Shown: one piece after another, positions 9,655 through 19,316 of the stretch
How positions within the stretch are numbered: position 1 is the stretch's first letter
Layout: each line of letters opens with the position of its first letter
NCBI GenBank assembly: GCA_024275485.1
Contig: JAJRZA010000053.1
Location: 88,608-141,163, forward strand
From: Candidatus Krumholzibacteriota bacterium
GTDB taxonomy: Bacteria > Krumholzibacteriota > Krumholzibacteriia > LZORAL124-64-63
DNA: 52,556 bases
Reading direction: 5' to 3'
Translations under genes and position numbers: made by a program
Notes under the pieces: generated by a model
Told to the model about the DNA's origin: nothing
What the model saw: the letters and a program-made list of their open reading frames with translations, nothing else
The model's database searches: none

Positions 9655-9688
9655 AAACCCCTCGCCGATATCCTCGGCGAGGGGTTTT
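9655..9688. terminator. Strong bidirectional rho-independent terminator
   Basis: A 14-bp perfect stem (9655-9668 with 9674-9687), 5-base loop, TTTT on the plus side and a TTT tract on the minus side. It sits between the convergent POT and DUF2207 genes and can serve both. Confidence 0.88.
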
Positions 9689-9749
9689 CGGTTGGATCAA
9701 AACTAAAAAACCATTTTCCTAAAGCAATCTTCTACGCCAACATCGACAA

Positions 9750-11636
9750 TTATCCAGCCCCTCCACCACCTCCACCAGAACCGCCTCCCCCACCGCCACT
9801 GGCGCCACCACCGGCACCAGTGGAACTGGACATGGCCGAATTCACACTGGCCACCGCAGTGGAAAATGCGGAACCGAAAGAAGATCCCCCAAAACCATCC
9901 CCTGAATCCTGACGATGATACCACGGCATGTAATAAACACCCTTATTCATGGGAATCATCGAGCCCAGGCCGTCGAGTTGCTTCTTCGTCATCCCCATAA
10001 CCACCCCGTAAATAAAGTAGGGCTCAATGAAATCCAGAACGGCGTTTGGCTCACTCGATTTAAACTTTTGCCCCGTAAGGAATGATTTCAGGCTTTTCCA
10101 TTTTTTCTCTTGGATCCGGCCTTCGCGGTTGTGGTGAACAATGCCGTTGGAGCCCAGCATTATCACTACACCGGCAATGGCAGGGATCAGAGCCAGGGCA
10201 TGAACCAGCGGAATCATGGGCAGGGAAAGAACCAGCAAGGCTCCTCCGAGCATGAGTCCCTTGTTTCGGCCCTCAAAACTGTTTTGGTCAAAGAAATTAT
10301 GCTTCTCTCCGGCTTTTTTGATTTCTTTTGACCACTTGCCGAAAAACTTCTGCACTTTGGATTTGTGTTTTTTGAACGTTTCCAGATCCACCGTAACGGT
10401 GTCCGAACCTGGAGATTGATTGGCCGCAAGGTCTTCGAAAACAAACTTGACCAGCATGTTTTCAAAATCGGCCAGGTTGTCCCCATGCTCCTGATAATGA
10501 CTCTGCTTCAGCATCCAGGAGTGGGATATCTTCCATTTTTCACGACCAAAGAAATTTCTCCCCAGCTCCTGTTCTTCGCTGAATTCCAGGAATCCCCGAC
10601 GGGCCAGATCCATCATGGTGGCCATGACGGCGCTGGGTGAAACAGTTCGGCCGTTGATCAGATATCCCACCATGGCCGGAGGCAGGTCTGAGGGGACTTC
10701 GGGGGACGATGAAGCGATGGTGGGAACGGAGGGACGAGTGCCGTATTGGCTTGCGATCCGGTAGAACCAAACCCCAGCCACCATGACCACAAGAGGTAAG
10801 GCCCAAGCTCCGATGTTCTTTCTTTTTTCCAAGGAGGCTGAATTGGCTCTGGCCTGCTCCCGACGTAGATTTGCCGCATCGGACCAGGCACTTTCTTCGG
10901 TGGTGATTTCATCAACGATGTATCCTGTATTTTGGGGAGTTTCGCCAAATATATCGGCTGGGTAAAGAATCCGCAGTTCGAAAAATTGTTTCTTGGGCAG
11001 GTTCTGACAGGAGGCTGAGACTATTCCCTGATCAGAAGTCGCGCTGCTTCCCCATAACGGACCATGGGCCCACTGGCGAACTTTCCATTGATCAACAAGC
11101 ACAGGCGGGTTGACGGTGATGCTCAGGTTTCCGGTGGATTTATTAAATTTTTCGCCAATGAATTTATAGTACAGAACGGCGCCGTCCCGGTAGCGTTGCA
11201 CGGCATTGTTGACCTGGTAATGGATGACGAAGGTTCTGGTTTCGCTGTGAGCACGATAATACCAACGTACTTCTATTTCCTGATTGTTGGTTGTTACGGT
11301 AAAGGTCCCTGGTTCCTGACTGCGGGACAACTGATAAGGTTGGTTGTTTTCCGAGACCTGGAAGTCTTCATAGCCGACCCTTCCGTCCAGAGGGAAGGTT
11401 CGGTAGGCGTATTTGTATCGTCCCTGGAATTTATAGGTTCGTTCTTCGGAAATCGTCATGGAACCATCCGCGGCGAGGTCGGCCACGATGGAAACGTTTT
11501 CCATCGTGTAGGATTTTTCAGCCAGGGCATTATTGGCGGGAATAAGGATCAGCAACAGCGCGCAGAGACCTTCCAGTGTAAAACGCCTGGCTTGTCTGCA
11601 TTTCTTTTGGGGTAAACAATGGGTGCGTTTAAGCAT
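9750..11636 (-). CDS. DUF2207 domain membrane protein with glycine-rich tail
   Basis: 628 residues. A signal peptide (about 1-39) precedes an extracytoplasmic beta-rich domain beginning YTMENVSIVADLAADGS, which is the start of the DUF2207 domain. A membrane helix at about 276-294 leads to a cytoplasmic region, then two more hydrophobic segments near 460-495. The C-terminus is low-complexity Ser/Gly ending in runs of glycine, typical of this family. The function of DUF2207 proteins is unknown. The start at 11636 is chosen because GGTGAGG lies 6 bases upstream; a GTG four codons earlier overlaps that site. It follows the AbgT gene by 91 bases and may be cotranscribed with it. Confidence 0.82.
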   Translation of the reverse strand: MLKRTHCLPQKKCRQARRFTLEGLCALLLILIPANNALAEKSYTMENVSIVADLAADGSMTISEERTYKFQGRYKYAYRTFPLDGRVGYEDFQVSENNQPYQLSRSQEPGTFTVTTNNQEIEVRWYYRAHSETRTFVIHYQVNNAVQRYRDGAVLYYKFIGEKFNKSTGNLSITVNPPVLVDQWKVRQWAHGPLWGSSATSDQGIVSASCQNLPKKQFFELRILYPADIFGETPQNTGYIVDEITTEESAWSDAANLRREQARANSASLEKRKNIGAWALPLVVMVAGVWFYRIASQYGTRPSVPTIASSSPEVPSDLPPAMVGYLINGRTVSPSAVMATMMDLARRGFLEFSEEQELGRNFFGREKWKISHSWMLKQSHYQEHGDNLADFENMLVKFVFEDLAANQSPGSDTVTVDLETFKKHKSKVQKFFGKWSKEIKKAGEKHNFFDQNSFEGRNKGLMLGGALLVLSLPMIPLVHALALIPAIAGVVIMLGSNGIVHHNREGRIQEKKWKSLKSFLTGQKFKSSEPNAVLDFIEPYFIYGVVMGMTKKQLDGLGSMIPMNKGVYYMPWYHRQDSGDGFGGSSFGSAFSTAVASVNSAMSSSTGAGGGASGGGGGGSGGGGGGAG

Positions 11637-11727
11637 TCTATCCCTCACCTGGTCCTGGTTTCCCGTTGATTCTGTTCAAATACCCAAACGAAAGCTTTGA
11701 TATTCAGACTGGGAATGAATTAGGTAT

Positions 11728-13272
11728 TCAGTTTGCAAGGTTCAGCCCAGCCCCCGGACCCAACGGCAGCCCCAGCAACAGCCAGGCCACAAGCAACAGC
11801 ATCCAACCCAGGGTAAAGGCTATCGAGTAGGGCAGCATGGTGGCGATGACCGTGCCCAAGCCGGCCTTGGCATCGTATTTCTGGACGAAGGCCACAATCA
11901 AGGCGAAGAAGGACATCATGGGTGAGATCATGTTGGTCGTGCTGTCGCCGATCCGGTAAACGCCCTGCACCAATTCAGGGGTATAACCCAGCAGCATGAA
12001 CATGGGCACGAACACCGGCGCCATGAAGGCCCACTTGGCCGAAGCACTGCCCATGGTCATGTTGATGGCTGCCGAAAGCATGATGAACGACAACATCAGA
12101 GGGATGGGGCCCAGTCCCGAGGCCTTCAAGGCCTCCGCGCCGTTGATGGCCAGGATCATGCCGAGATTGGAATATTTGAAGAAGGCCACGAACTGGGCGG
12201 CGAAGAACACCAGGACCAGGAACAGGCCCAGCGTCTCCATGGACTCCTTCATTCCTCCGATCACATCAGTGTCGTTTTTGAAGGTGCCTGCGGCAAACCC
12301 GTAGGCAACACCGGACAGCAAGCCGCCCAGAAAGATAAAAGACACAATGCCGTGCATGAAGGGCGAGTGCAGAACGCTGCCGGTTTCCATGTTCCGCAGA
12401 AAACCGCTGGCCGGCACCAGCCCCCAGACCACCACTGCAAGCATCAGCAAACTGACCGCCAAAGACCACCACAAGCCCTTCTTCTCCATGTTGTTCAAGG
12501 GCCCCAGATCTTCTTCGTGACTGCCGACTTTCCCTTCGTAGGTGCCGAGCCGTGGCACCACCACCCTTTCAGTGACCCAAGTGCCAAGACCGGCGATGAG
12601 GAAAGTCGATACGAACATAAAATAGTAGTTGCAGGCCGGAGTCACCGTGTATTCCGGATCAATGATCCGGGCCGCCTCCTGCGTGATACCGGCCAGCAGT
12701 GGATCAATGGTGCCCAGTAGAAGATTTGCGCTGAAACCACCTGAAACACCGGCAAATGCTGCGGCCAATCCCGCGATGGGATGTCGACCAACCGAAAGGA
12801 AGATTATAGCACCCAAGGGCACCAACAGAACGTACCCCACGTCGCTGGCCATGTTGGACAGCACCCCAGCAAGCACGATCACGAAGGTCAAGAGACGTCG
12901 CGGAGCCGCATGCACCAGCAATCTCAAAACCGTGGCGATCAGGCCGCTTTTTTCAGCAACCCCGATGCCCAACATGGCAACCAGCACGGTGCCCAGCGGT
13001 GCGAAACCCGTGTAGTTGGTAACGACATGCTCCAGGATCCAGTGCAGGCCCTCACGCGACACCAAGCTGATCGGTTCAATGATCGATCCATCCTTGGGGT
13101 GGATCGCCGTCAGGCCCAGTTGACTCAACAGCCAGGACAAGAAGATGATCGACCCGGCGAGAATGGCGAAGATCGAGGCCGGATGTGGCAGGGCGTTGCC
13201 CACTTTCTCGATAGCGCTCAGGAATCGGTTCAGCCATGTGTTGCCAGGAGCCAAGGCCTTGTTGGAGGTCAT
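11728..13272 (-). CDS. AbgT-family transporter
   Basis: 514 residues with about 11-13 membrane segments. Family-like stretches include [13 protein letters not shown] near residue 28, [23 protein letters not shown] near 90 and [17 protein letters not shown] near 140. AbgT proteins import p-aminobenzoyl-glutamate or act as drug/proton antiporters for sulfonamides; substrate cannot be decided here. The ATG at 13272 follows AAGGAAG. There is no amidohydrolase (abgAB) neighbour, so folate-breakdown use is not supported by context. Confidence 0.9.
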   Translation of the reverse strand: MTSNKALAPGNTWLNRFLSAIEKVGNALPHPASIFAILAGSIIFLSWLLSQLGLTAIHPKDGSIIEPISLVSREGLHWILEHVVTNYTGFAPLGTVLVAMLGIGVAEKSGLIATVLRLLVHAAPRRLLTFVIVLAGVLSNMASDVGYVLLVPLGAIIFLSVGRHPIAGLAAAFAGVSGGFSANLLLGTIDPLLAGITQEAARIIDPEYTVTPACNYYFMFVSTFLIAGLGTWVTERVVVPRLGTYEGKVGSHEEDLGPLNNMEKKGLWWSLAVSLLMLAVVVWGLVPASGFLRNMETGSVLHSPFMHGIVSFIFLGGLLSGVAYGFAAGTFKNDTDVIGGMKESMETLGLFLVLVFFAAQFVAFFKYSNLGMILAINGAEALKASGLGPIPLMLSFIMLSAAINMTMGSASAKWAFMAPVFVPMFMLLGYTPELVQGVYRIGDSTTNMISPMMSFFALIVAFVQKYDAKAGLGTVIATMLPYSIAFTLGWMLLLVAWLLLGLPLGPGAGLNLAN

Positions 13273-13464
13273 TGGGCGGTCTTCCTTTCAGAGTGATGGA
13301 TGAATATCTTTGCATACCGTTTAATCAGTCCGACTTGTCCCCATTGGTGTTCATCTGGTGAATATTGCATGTTTGGACGTTCAAAGCCATGTAATCACTG
13401 ATGAAAATAAGACATCGTTGAAAATGATATGTTGGTTCGGTGCTAAAAGTTTGGGGCACTGAGA

Positions 13465-14781
13465 TCACTCCACTGGTCTCTCGTGCAATTTCCACTTGAG
13501 ATGCACGGCAGTGGTAATCTGGGGATACCGGAGGGAAAGTCGGAAGCCATGGAACTTGTTGGAGTCGATCCCTGCCCGATCAAAAATATAATCCAACAAT
13601 TGTGCATACCGGGGGTAGTGCCCCGTGGCAACTCCCGTAAGACCCTTCCCCAAACTGAGGACCTGATTGGACAGAGGTAAGTACCGGACCAATAAATCCC
13701 TCGGGTTAAACCCACTCGGGGTTGTCATTCGGTCCAAGAGTGTGCATTGGGGAGGGACAAAAAACTTAAGATCCTGATGAGCGTAGACATCGAAAAGCAT
13801 TTGTTCCAGGGGAGTGATTACATCAAAGAGCCCACTCACGAATTCATGTTTTCCCGGGACGCGGTAGATGGGTTGCCCTTTGACCAACCGATCGGCGATC
13901 ACGCAGGTCAATAGCCCGGCATTTCCAATGGGTCCTTCGGCAAGGTCAAAGCAGAGTACGGAGTCTCGCTTGATGGGAAAAAGGTTTGGCAAAGGGGAAG
14001 AACAGAATTCTTTTACAAAGGGAATAGAATTCATACCGTCCACCAACGGTTCCAGGGGGACGCAATCTTCATTCTGAATCGTGCCATCATCATTGTAACT
14101 GTGCATACGGTACAAGGGCCAGGACATGGAACGAAGTCTTCGAAAATCGACCATACCAAAAATGCGGATGGCATCCATCATGGTGGGATCTTCGACGTTT
14201 GGCAGCAGAATAACTGTTTTAAAGGAAAGCCGACTCTGAACACCCCATAAAGAGCTGTTGCTCAGGAAGGCCATCTTTCGAATGCTCTCCTGGCGTTGAG
14301 TCACGTCCTTGTAACCTAAGCCAGTAAGCATCAGGGAGAAAGACTGGCGATCGCCGGTGGATCGGGCTACGACCTCCTCAAATCTTTCTATGGCCAGACG
14401 AGCTTGCTGAACCAGGTCTGGTGGCGCGCCCTTGGCTTCGCAGGCATCACAGATCTTCTCGAATTTGATCCGATCGAGCACTTCGCTGCTTGCCGTCAGA
14501 ATGTCATCGGCATTGATGAATCGGGAAACAGGCCAGACCAGGTTGATGCTCAAGTCCAGGCGCCGGGCGGTATCGCGGGTCTTGGTGGGATCGGCACCAG
14601 TTGAGGCGACCAATTCAATCAGGGCTTCGCGGACCATATGGAGGACCTTAAGAATGGTATCTGGGGAGCCGTACAACTCCTCATCTAAAAAAAATTGAGC
14701 ATTCTTTTTTGATTTCAATATTCTGTCCAGGATAGAGTAAATAAAATGACTTTGGCAAGATGTATCGGATGAAACGTCCAT
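13465..14781 (-). CDS. Unknown protein, 438 residues, possible N-terminal DNA-binding segment
   Basis: I do not recognise the family. The protein is soluble with no signal or membrane segment. Residues about 65-90 (TARRLDLSINLVWPVSRF) could form a helix-turn-helix similar to those of regulators that choose between related DNA sites, but this is by eye only. The rest contains several cysteines and ends in a basic tail. The coding frame is long, uninterrupted and in keeping with its neighbours in base use, so the gene is probably real. It stands alone between the AbgT gene and a broken secreted-protein gene. No strong ribosome site precedes the ATG. Confidence 0.7.
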   Translation of the reverse strand: MDVSSDTSCQSHFIYSILDRILKSKKNAQFFLDEELYGSPDTILKVLHMVREALIELVASTGADPTKTRDTARRLDLSINLVWPVSRFINADDILTASSEVLDRIKFEKICDACEAKGAPPDLVQQARLAIERFEEVVARSTGDRQSFSLMLTGLGYKDVTQRQESIRKMAFLSNSSLWGVQSRLSFKTVILLPNVEDPTMMDAIRIFGMVDFRRLRSMSWPLYRMHSYNDDGTIQNEDCVPLEPLVDGMNSIPFVKEFCSSPLPNLFPIKRDSVLCFDLAEGPIGNAGLLTCVIADRLVKGQPIYRVPGKHEFVSGLFDVITPLEQMLFDVYAHQDLKFFVPPQCTLLDRMTTPSGFNPRDLLVRYLPLSNQVLSLGKGLTGVATGHYPRYAQLLDYIFDRAGIDSNKFHGFRLSLRYPQITTAVHLKWKLHERPVE

Positions 14782-14924
14782 TCGTCAAGCTAATCCATAC
14801 CAAGACTTCCCAGGTTCCTCTTTTTATCTGAAGGACCTCTACAATGCCGTATTGTTACCCATATTCTCAGAAATCCCATCATAATTTTTCGTTCTTGGTA
14901 TTGAATTCTCCAAGTACTTCTAAT

Positions 14925-14956
14925 TGAAAGGGGCGAAACCAGACCGGTTCCGCCCC
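14925..14956 (-). terminator. Probable terminator after the beta-propeller gene
   Basis: On the minus strand a 9-bp GC-rich stem (14948-14956 with 14930-14938, one G-U pair) is followed by TTTCAATT, 14 bases past the stop of the upstream reading frame. Confidence 0.65.
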
Positions 14957-14969
14957 GGATTATTCTAAA

Positions 14970-16271
14970 TTACCTGACCAGCATTATCTTCTGAGATGTC
15001 ACCCTTTCTTCAGTTCTAATGCGCACTAGATAGGTTCCCGAAGATACTGCCCGTCCCTGCAGATCTTTTCCCTGCCAGTCTATCGAGTGAGTACCGGCCT
15101 GAAACTCCCTGTTGGCCAGAACCGCAATGCGCGTGCCAGCCATGTCGAAGATGAAGAGTTCAATATTTTGAGGCTGCTCAAGGGAGAAGGAAATGGTGGT
15201 ACGGGGGTTGAAGGGGTTGGGATATACCGAAAGACCGGTCAACAGTTGAGGGGTGTCGGTGGGTTCGGGGTCGAGGTTGGCGTCATTGATTCCTACGGTA
15301 CCCTCAGATCCCTTGATCGAGAGGATTGTCGGGATTGAATCTGACCCGCCAAACCCATCGGTTAAGAACGGTCCCATCGGTTCACCGGTCGTAGCGTCGT
15401 AAGCATCGACCCTGCTGAGTGGGTAGATGGCTGAAACGAGTAGCCGTCCGAAGTTATCAAACCCCAACCCATTCACCCTCAATTCAGTATCAAAGGGGAC
15501 AAACTCACCAACAGGTTCACCACTCCAGCCGTCATACTCGAAAACACCACCTGCAGTTCCCATGGCAACGAAAAGATTGCCGTTGGGACCAAAGGTCATA
15601 TCTTGGGCTTGGATACTTCCGGTAGTGGTCGCAAAGACACCATCTTCCTGGATACCATCATCGTTCACCTGGTATCGTCTAATCTCATTGAATCAGCCGC
15701 TGACAACGAGGAGTTCACCGTCTAAATTGAAAAGCATTCCACTGGGCGTACCGATTTCACCTACATGGGTGCTCGCTTTGACCTCAAAAGTAGTTCCGTC
15801 ATACCGGGTTATATTGCCTAACCAAAAATTTCCGACATACAAATCTCCACTTGGACCGAATGTTAGTCCCTTGGCGAGATTAAAGTCTCCCGCAGAATGC
15901 GCAATAACCGTACTGATAAACTCGCCCGTCTCCCCATTATACTCATTGATCTTCCAGTTTCCAGTCGACATCATCAGAGTCAGATAGAGGTTCCCGTTCG
16001 GGCCCCATGCCATGCCCATGAAATTACCAAAAACAGCAGTAGCGAAAGGTCCAACCAACTCACCGGTCTGACCGTCGTACTGGAGGACGGCGGGTGAGTA
16101 GAATGGGAAATCACCCAAATAATGACCGATAACATAAATATCTCCTTCGGCACCAACAGGACCAGCACTCGCAGTTCCAATGAGAATAACCAGGAGCATC
16201 ATCCCAACCCCACACGCACACACAATTTTATGGAGTCGGTTCTGAGTTTTTCGCGTTGTCATTGTTGTCAT
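14970..16271 (-). pseudogene. Secreted beta-propeller protein with T9SS/FlgD-like tail, broken by an in-frame TGA
   Basis: The 434-codon frame is continuous except for a TGA at 15693-15695 (codon 193). The first half has a signal peptide (about 16-36) and blade-like repeats with GPNGNLYL and GPSGDLYV motifs. The second half, in the same frame, continues FNEIRRYQ and further blades (GPNGNLFV, FDNFGRLLV), then a C-terminal domain with YPNPFNPRTTISF. That domain is the T9SS type A/FlgD Ig-like sorting tail of FCB bacteria. The two halves form one NHL/SMP30-like propeller, so the TGA interrupts a real gene. Neighbouring genes use TGA as a true stop. The lesion may be a recent nonsense mutation or a sequencing error. 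A GTG eight codons past the stop could allow restart, but that product would lack a signal peptide. Confidence 0.8.
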
Positions 16272-16358
16272 TTGAGTCCCCTACCTTTTAAAATTCAAGT
16301 GGATCTCTTGTTGTGGAGTTACTAATGCTTTCCACCACGATGAGAATATGTCGTCAAG

Positions 16359-16388
16359 ACTGTAACGCATGAACGCAATTGATGTCAA
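16359..16388 (-). promoter_or_regulatory. Candidate promoter of the beta-propeller gene
   Basis: On the minus strand a perfect TTGACA (16383-16388), an 18-base spacer and TACAGT (16359-16364), 88 bases upstream of the ATG at 16271. Confidence 0.5.
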
Positions 16389-16808
16389 GTGTTTTTTAAA
16401 CAGTTTTATAAACAATAAAACAGGACCGGCCCCTGGTGTGGTAAACCATTTTGTTGCAGCCGGATAGTCGGATATTTCTTGCTGTTTTTATCCTGTGCAC
16501 ACCGTTAATTCCGAGAGCCTTGTCCAATTGTGATTAATTCTTGTGATATTGTACGCTCGGGATACCAAAAACAATTTTTCCTGTCGCATTTTCTGCTGAG
16601 ACCCAAGCATTGATTCGCCGAGTGCCCGTTGAAAGTCCACCAAGGTAGCTCGAACGACCATGTCTTTCCTGTGTATAATGGGGCATCTAAATGAATGTAA
16701 GGCGATGTGAAAGGAACCACTGCCCATCCATGATAACAATTCACTTCAGCGACAACAGCAGCTATATTGCACATACTCAGGCATCATTCCTCAAGCCCAA
16801 GAGACAGA
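16389..16808. other. Intergenic region, no gene supported
   Basis: AT-richer than its surroundings. The short frames on the minus strand have no ribosome site and unnatural composition. It should contain the promoter of the acyltransferase operon, which I could not pin down. Confidence 0.5.
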
Positions 16809-18185
16809 ATGCACGTCCCAATTCTCTATAGGATTTCCCGTATCTTCGTTCGCATCGGCGTGTACGGTTATTTTCGCCGACTAGAAATCACCGGTCGACA
16901 GAATATCCCTCCAACCGGACCGGTCATCTTCGCCTCAAACCACCCCCACTCCATTACCGACGCCCTGTTGCTCGGTCTCGGCACCGGTCGGATGCTTCAT
17001 TTCATTGCCCACAGCGGTTTGTTTCGGTCCAAATTCAAGGCTTGGTTTTTACGCAGCAGCGGCGTGATTCCCGTGTACAGACCCAAGGATGTGGAAGGTG
17101 CTCCCGACAAGAACTTCTCCATGTTCACCGCCTGCCACGATGTGCTCCGCCAGGGAGGATCCATCGGCATTTTTCCCGAAGGAACCAGCGCTGAAGAACG
17201 CCGTGTGCAGAAGCTCAAGACCGGCACTGCCCGCATCGCCCTGAGTGCCGAACAAGACGCGGACTGGACAATGGGCCTGACCATCGTGCCCGTTGGATTG
17301 AACTTCGAGAGCCGTCAGCGTTTCCGCAGCCGGGTCCTGGTTCGCTTTGGCAAGCCCATTGAGGTGGCTGCCTTGAGGCAACAGTACTGTGATGACGAAG
17401 TCGAAACAGTGAATTCCCTGACTTCAAGGCTTCAGGATTCCCTAAGGCGGGAAGTTGTCAACGTCGAGCGTTCGGAATTCGACACATTGCTGCGCGACGT
17501 GGTGAAAATTTACAAAGGCGAATTGATGGAGCGGGTTGACCTGGAGATTCCTGGCGAGACGAACTTCGAAAAAGATCAAACCCTGAACCGCGAATTTGCC
17601 CGTGCCCTGGACTTCTTCTACGAGCGCAGCCCTGAAGTGATTTGGGGGTTGGCACGCATGATGGAAGAATACCAGGCCCGTCGCCACAAACTGCGCCTGC
17701 GTGACGAATTGCTTCGCAAAGAGGAAGGACCTTCGGTGAGGGCCGAAATGATCCGTTTTCTGGTGATGGGTGCCATCGGTTTGCCCCTGGCAGTCTTTGG
17801 CGCCATTGGCAACGCCCTGCCCTATGTTCTGACTGACCGCATAGTTCGAGTTTTGGCTGTGGATTTGACTAAACGGCATTCCTTCCAATTCCTTATAGGA
17901 CTGGCTCTGTTCCTGGGTTGGTACGGATTTCTGCTGACGGAAGCCTTCCCCGTATTCGGCGGCTGGTTCACATTAGGCCTATTCTTTGCCCTGCCCCTGT
18001 CGGGCCTCTTCGCTCGCCAGTACATATTGCGAATGCGGAGGCGGCGACGCTGGCTGCGCTTTGCCTGGCTCGAATTTCAATTGGGCTATAAAATTCGCGA
18101 ATTACGGCAATTGCGCCGCCGATTGATCCGGGAACTCGACGCCTCCTTGGCTGAATATATGCAGGCTCTCAGGGAGGAATCATGA
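16809..18185 (+). CDS. 1-acyl-sn-glycerol-3-phosphate acyltransferase family protein (PlsC-like, with C-terminal membrane part)
   Basis: 458 residues. The PlsC acyltransferase domain occupies about 1-220. Block I is NHPHSITD (H45, D51), a spacing one residue longer than the usual H-x4-D but shared by the NHPNSLID subgroup. The phosphate-binding block is FPEGTS, about residue 123. The enzyme would transfer an acyl chain to a glycerophospholipid or lipid-like acceptor at the inner membrane. The C-terminal half has two or three hydrophobic segments and a basic end, making it longer than simple PlsC. The start is taken at ATG 16809; an in-frame TTG at 16767 is possible. Its stop overlaps the deacetylase start by ATGA. 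Confidence 0.85.
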   Translation: MHVPILYRISRIFVRIGVYGYFRRLEITGRQNIPPTGPVIFASNHPHSITDALLLGLGTGRMLHFIAHSGLFRSKFKAWFLRSSGVIPVYRPKDVEGAPDKNFSMFTACHDVLRQGGSIGIFPEGTSAEERRVQKLKTGTARIALSAEQDADWTMGLTIVPVGLNFESRQRFRSRVLVRFGKPIEVAALRQQYCDDEVETVNSLTSRLQDSLRREVVNVERSEFDTLLRDVVKIYKGELMERVDLEIPGETNFEKDQTLNREFARALDFFYERSPEVIWGLARMMEEYQARRHKLRLRDELLRKEEGPSVRAEMIRFLVMGAIGLPLAVFGAIGNALPYVLTDRIVRVLAVDLTKRHSFQFLIGLALFLGWYGFLLTEAFPVFGGWFTLGLFFALPLSGLFARQYILRMRRRRRWLRFAWLEFQLGYKIRELRQLRRRLIRELDASLAEYMQALREES

Positions 18186-18898
18186 GCCGGAGTCTCCTGG
18201 ATGTCGCGTCAGTCCGTGAATACCTGTCCCGACGGTTGTTGTGCTCAATGGAGACCAATGACAAAGTCCTGGCCCTGACTTTTGACGATGGGCCAAACCC
18301 TCATCACACTCCCCGCTTACTGGATATGTTCGCCGCAAAAGGAATCGATGCCACTTTCTTTGTGGTTGGGCGACGGGTGAGGCGTTTCCCGGAAATTTTA
18401 AAAGCGGTTCAAGATGCAGGGCATGAAATTGGGAACCACACCAACCATCACATCCCCATGTCGCTGCTGCCGCCGGCCTTGCTTCGTCGTGAAATCAGGG
18501 TCTGTGGTGAGTTGATTGAATCGACCACCGGACAGCGTCCACGATTTTTGCGACCTCCCATGGGCTGGATTAATGATTACGTACTGAAAACCATTCGCTC
18601 CATGGGGTATGAGCCGGTGATTGGAAGCATTCATCCCCAAGATTCCCGGCGACCGGGGCGAGACAAGATTATTCAACGGGTGCGAAAGCGAGTGGAACCC
18701 GGAAGTGTGATCATTCTGCATGATGGCGGATGGTGGCTTGGGGTTGATCGAGAACAAACCCTTGAGGCTGTTGATATACTGACGGATGAACTGCTTGAAG
18801 CGGGTTATAGATTTCTTACATTGAGTGGGATGTGCCCCAGGCTTTCTCCACACTCTCCTGAGAAACCGGCTTCTCCAGGAACGCCCCCAAGACAATGA
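18182..18898 (+). CDS. Polysaccharide deacetylase (NodB-homology domain)
   Basis: 238 residues, almost entirely one NodB domain. It shows TFDDGP (D35, D36), the metal-binding histidines of HTNHH (H86, H90), RPPMGW and HDGG near the end, all expected of carbohydrate esterase family 4. These remove N-acetyl groups from peptidoglycan or other amino-sugar polymers. There is no signal peptide, so it may act on a cytoplasmic, lipid-linked precursor. Translational coupling to the membrane acyltransferase suggests that the pair modifies the same glycolipid or envelope polymer (inference). Confidence 0.9.
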   Translation: MSRSLLDVASVREYLSRRLLCSMETNDKVLALTFDDGPNPHHTPRLLDMFAAKGIDATFFVVGRRVRRFPEILKAVQDAGHEIGNHTNHHIPMSLLPPALLRREIRVCGELIESTTGQRPRFLRPPMGWINDYVLKTIRSMGYEPVIGSIHPQDSRRPGRDKIIQRVRKRVEPGSVIILHDGGWWLGVDREQTLEAVDILTDELLEAGYRFLTLSGMCPRLSPHSPEKPASPGTPPRQ

Positions 18899-19043
18899 CC
18901 ACCCAGGAGAAAGCCGTCATCCCGGATGATGTCCTGGCGGCCTGAAGTTACTGTTGTCTTGTCGCTGGGGTGCCTCATATATGGAATTTGGAAGGGATGC
19001 AATCAAGGGGAGGAAGAAGAAATCAAATCCGGATTACAGGTTT

Positions 19044-19307
19044 TTACCAGGCCCTGCGGGGTGCCTTCGCTCCTCGGTCCCGGCTCTCGTTTACCCGCAG
19101 TATCTGCCCGCCAAACTCCACCCCATCAAGAGCATCAATGGCCACAAAGGCCTCATCATTCTCCATCACCACAAACCCAAACCCCCTGAAAACCCCATCG
19201 TCTTTCTGCATCAAAGTCACTTTTTCAACAGAACCATAGGGGGCAAAAAGCGCCACCACCTCATCGGCAGTGGCACTCAAGGGCAGATTCCCCACATAAA
19301 TCGTCAT
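19044..19307 (-). CDS. Small RNA-binding protein with one RRM domain
   Basis: 87 residues, a single RNA-recognition motif with a short basic tail. RNP2 is IYVGNL at the N-terminus and RNP1 is RGFGFVVM in the middle, both with the aromatic residues that stack on RNA bases. Such stand-alone RRM proteins are common in cyanobacteria and many FCB-type bacteria and are often cold-related; a specific RNA target is unknown. ATG at 19307 is preferred to the GTG one codon earlier. It begins 9 bases after the DsbD-like gene and is probably cotranscribed. Confidence 0.88.
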   Translation of the reverse strand: MTIYVGNLPLSATADEVVALFAPYGSVEKVTLMQKDDGVFRGFGFVVMENDEAFVAIDALDGVEFGGQILRVNESRDRGAKAPRRAW

Positions 19308-19316
19308 CACCGCTGT

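Noticed and set aside
14970-15668. Second half of the beta-propeller as an independent gene
   Set aside because: It would start at a GTG without a ribosome site, lacks a signal peptide although it carries a secretion tail, and continues the first half in the same frame.
15693-15695. TGA as a recoded codon (selenocysteine or tryptophan)
   Set aside because: Other genes here end in TGA, tryptophan is encoded by TGG, and no selenocysteine-type hairpin or homologous Cys position is evident.
16488-16774. Two short minus-strand frames (83 and 89 codons) upstream of the acyltransferase
   Set aside because: No ribosome site, unnatural composition and overlap with the expected promoter region.
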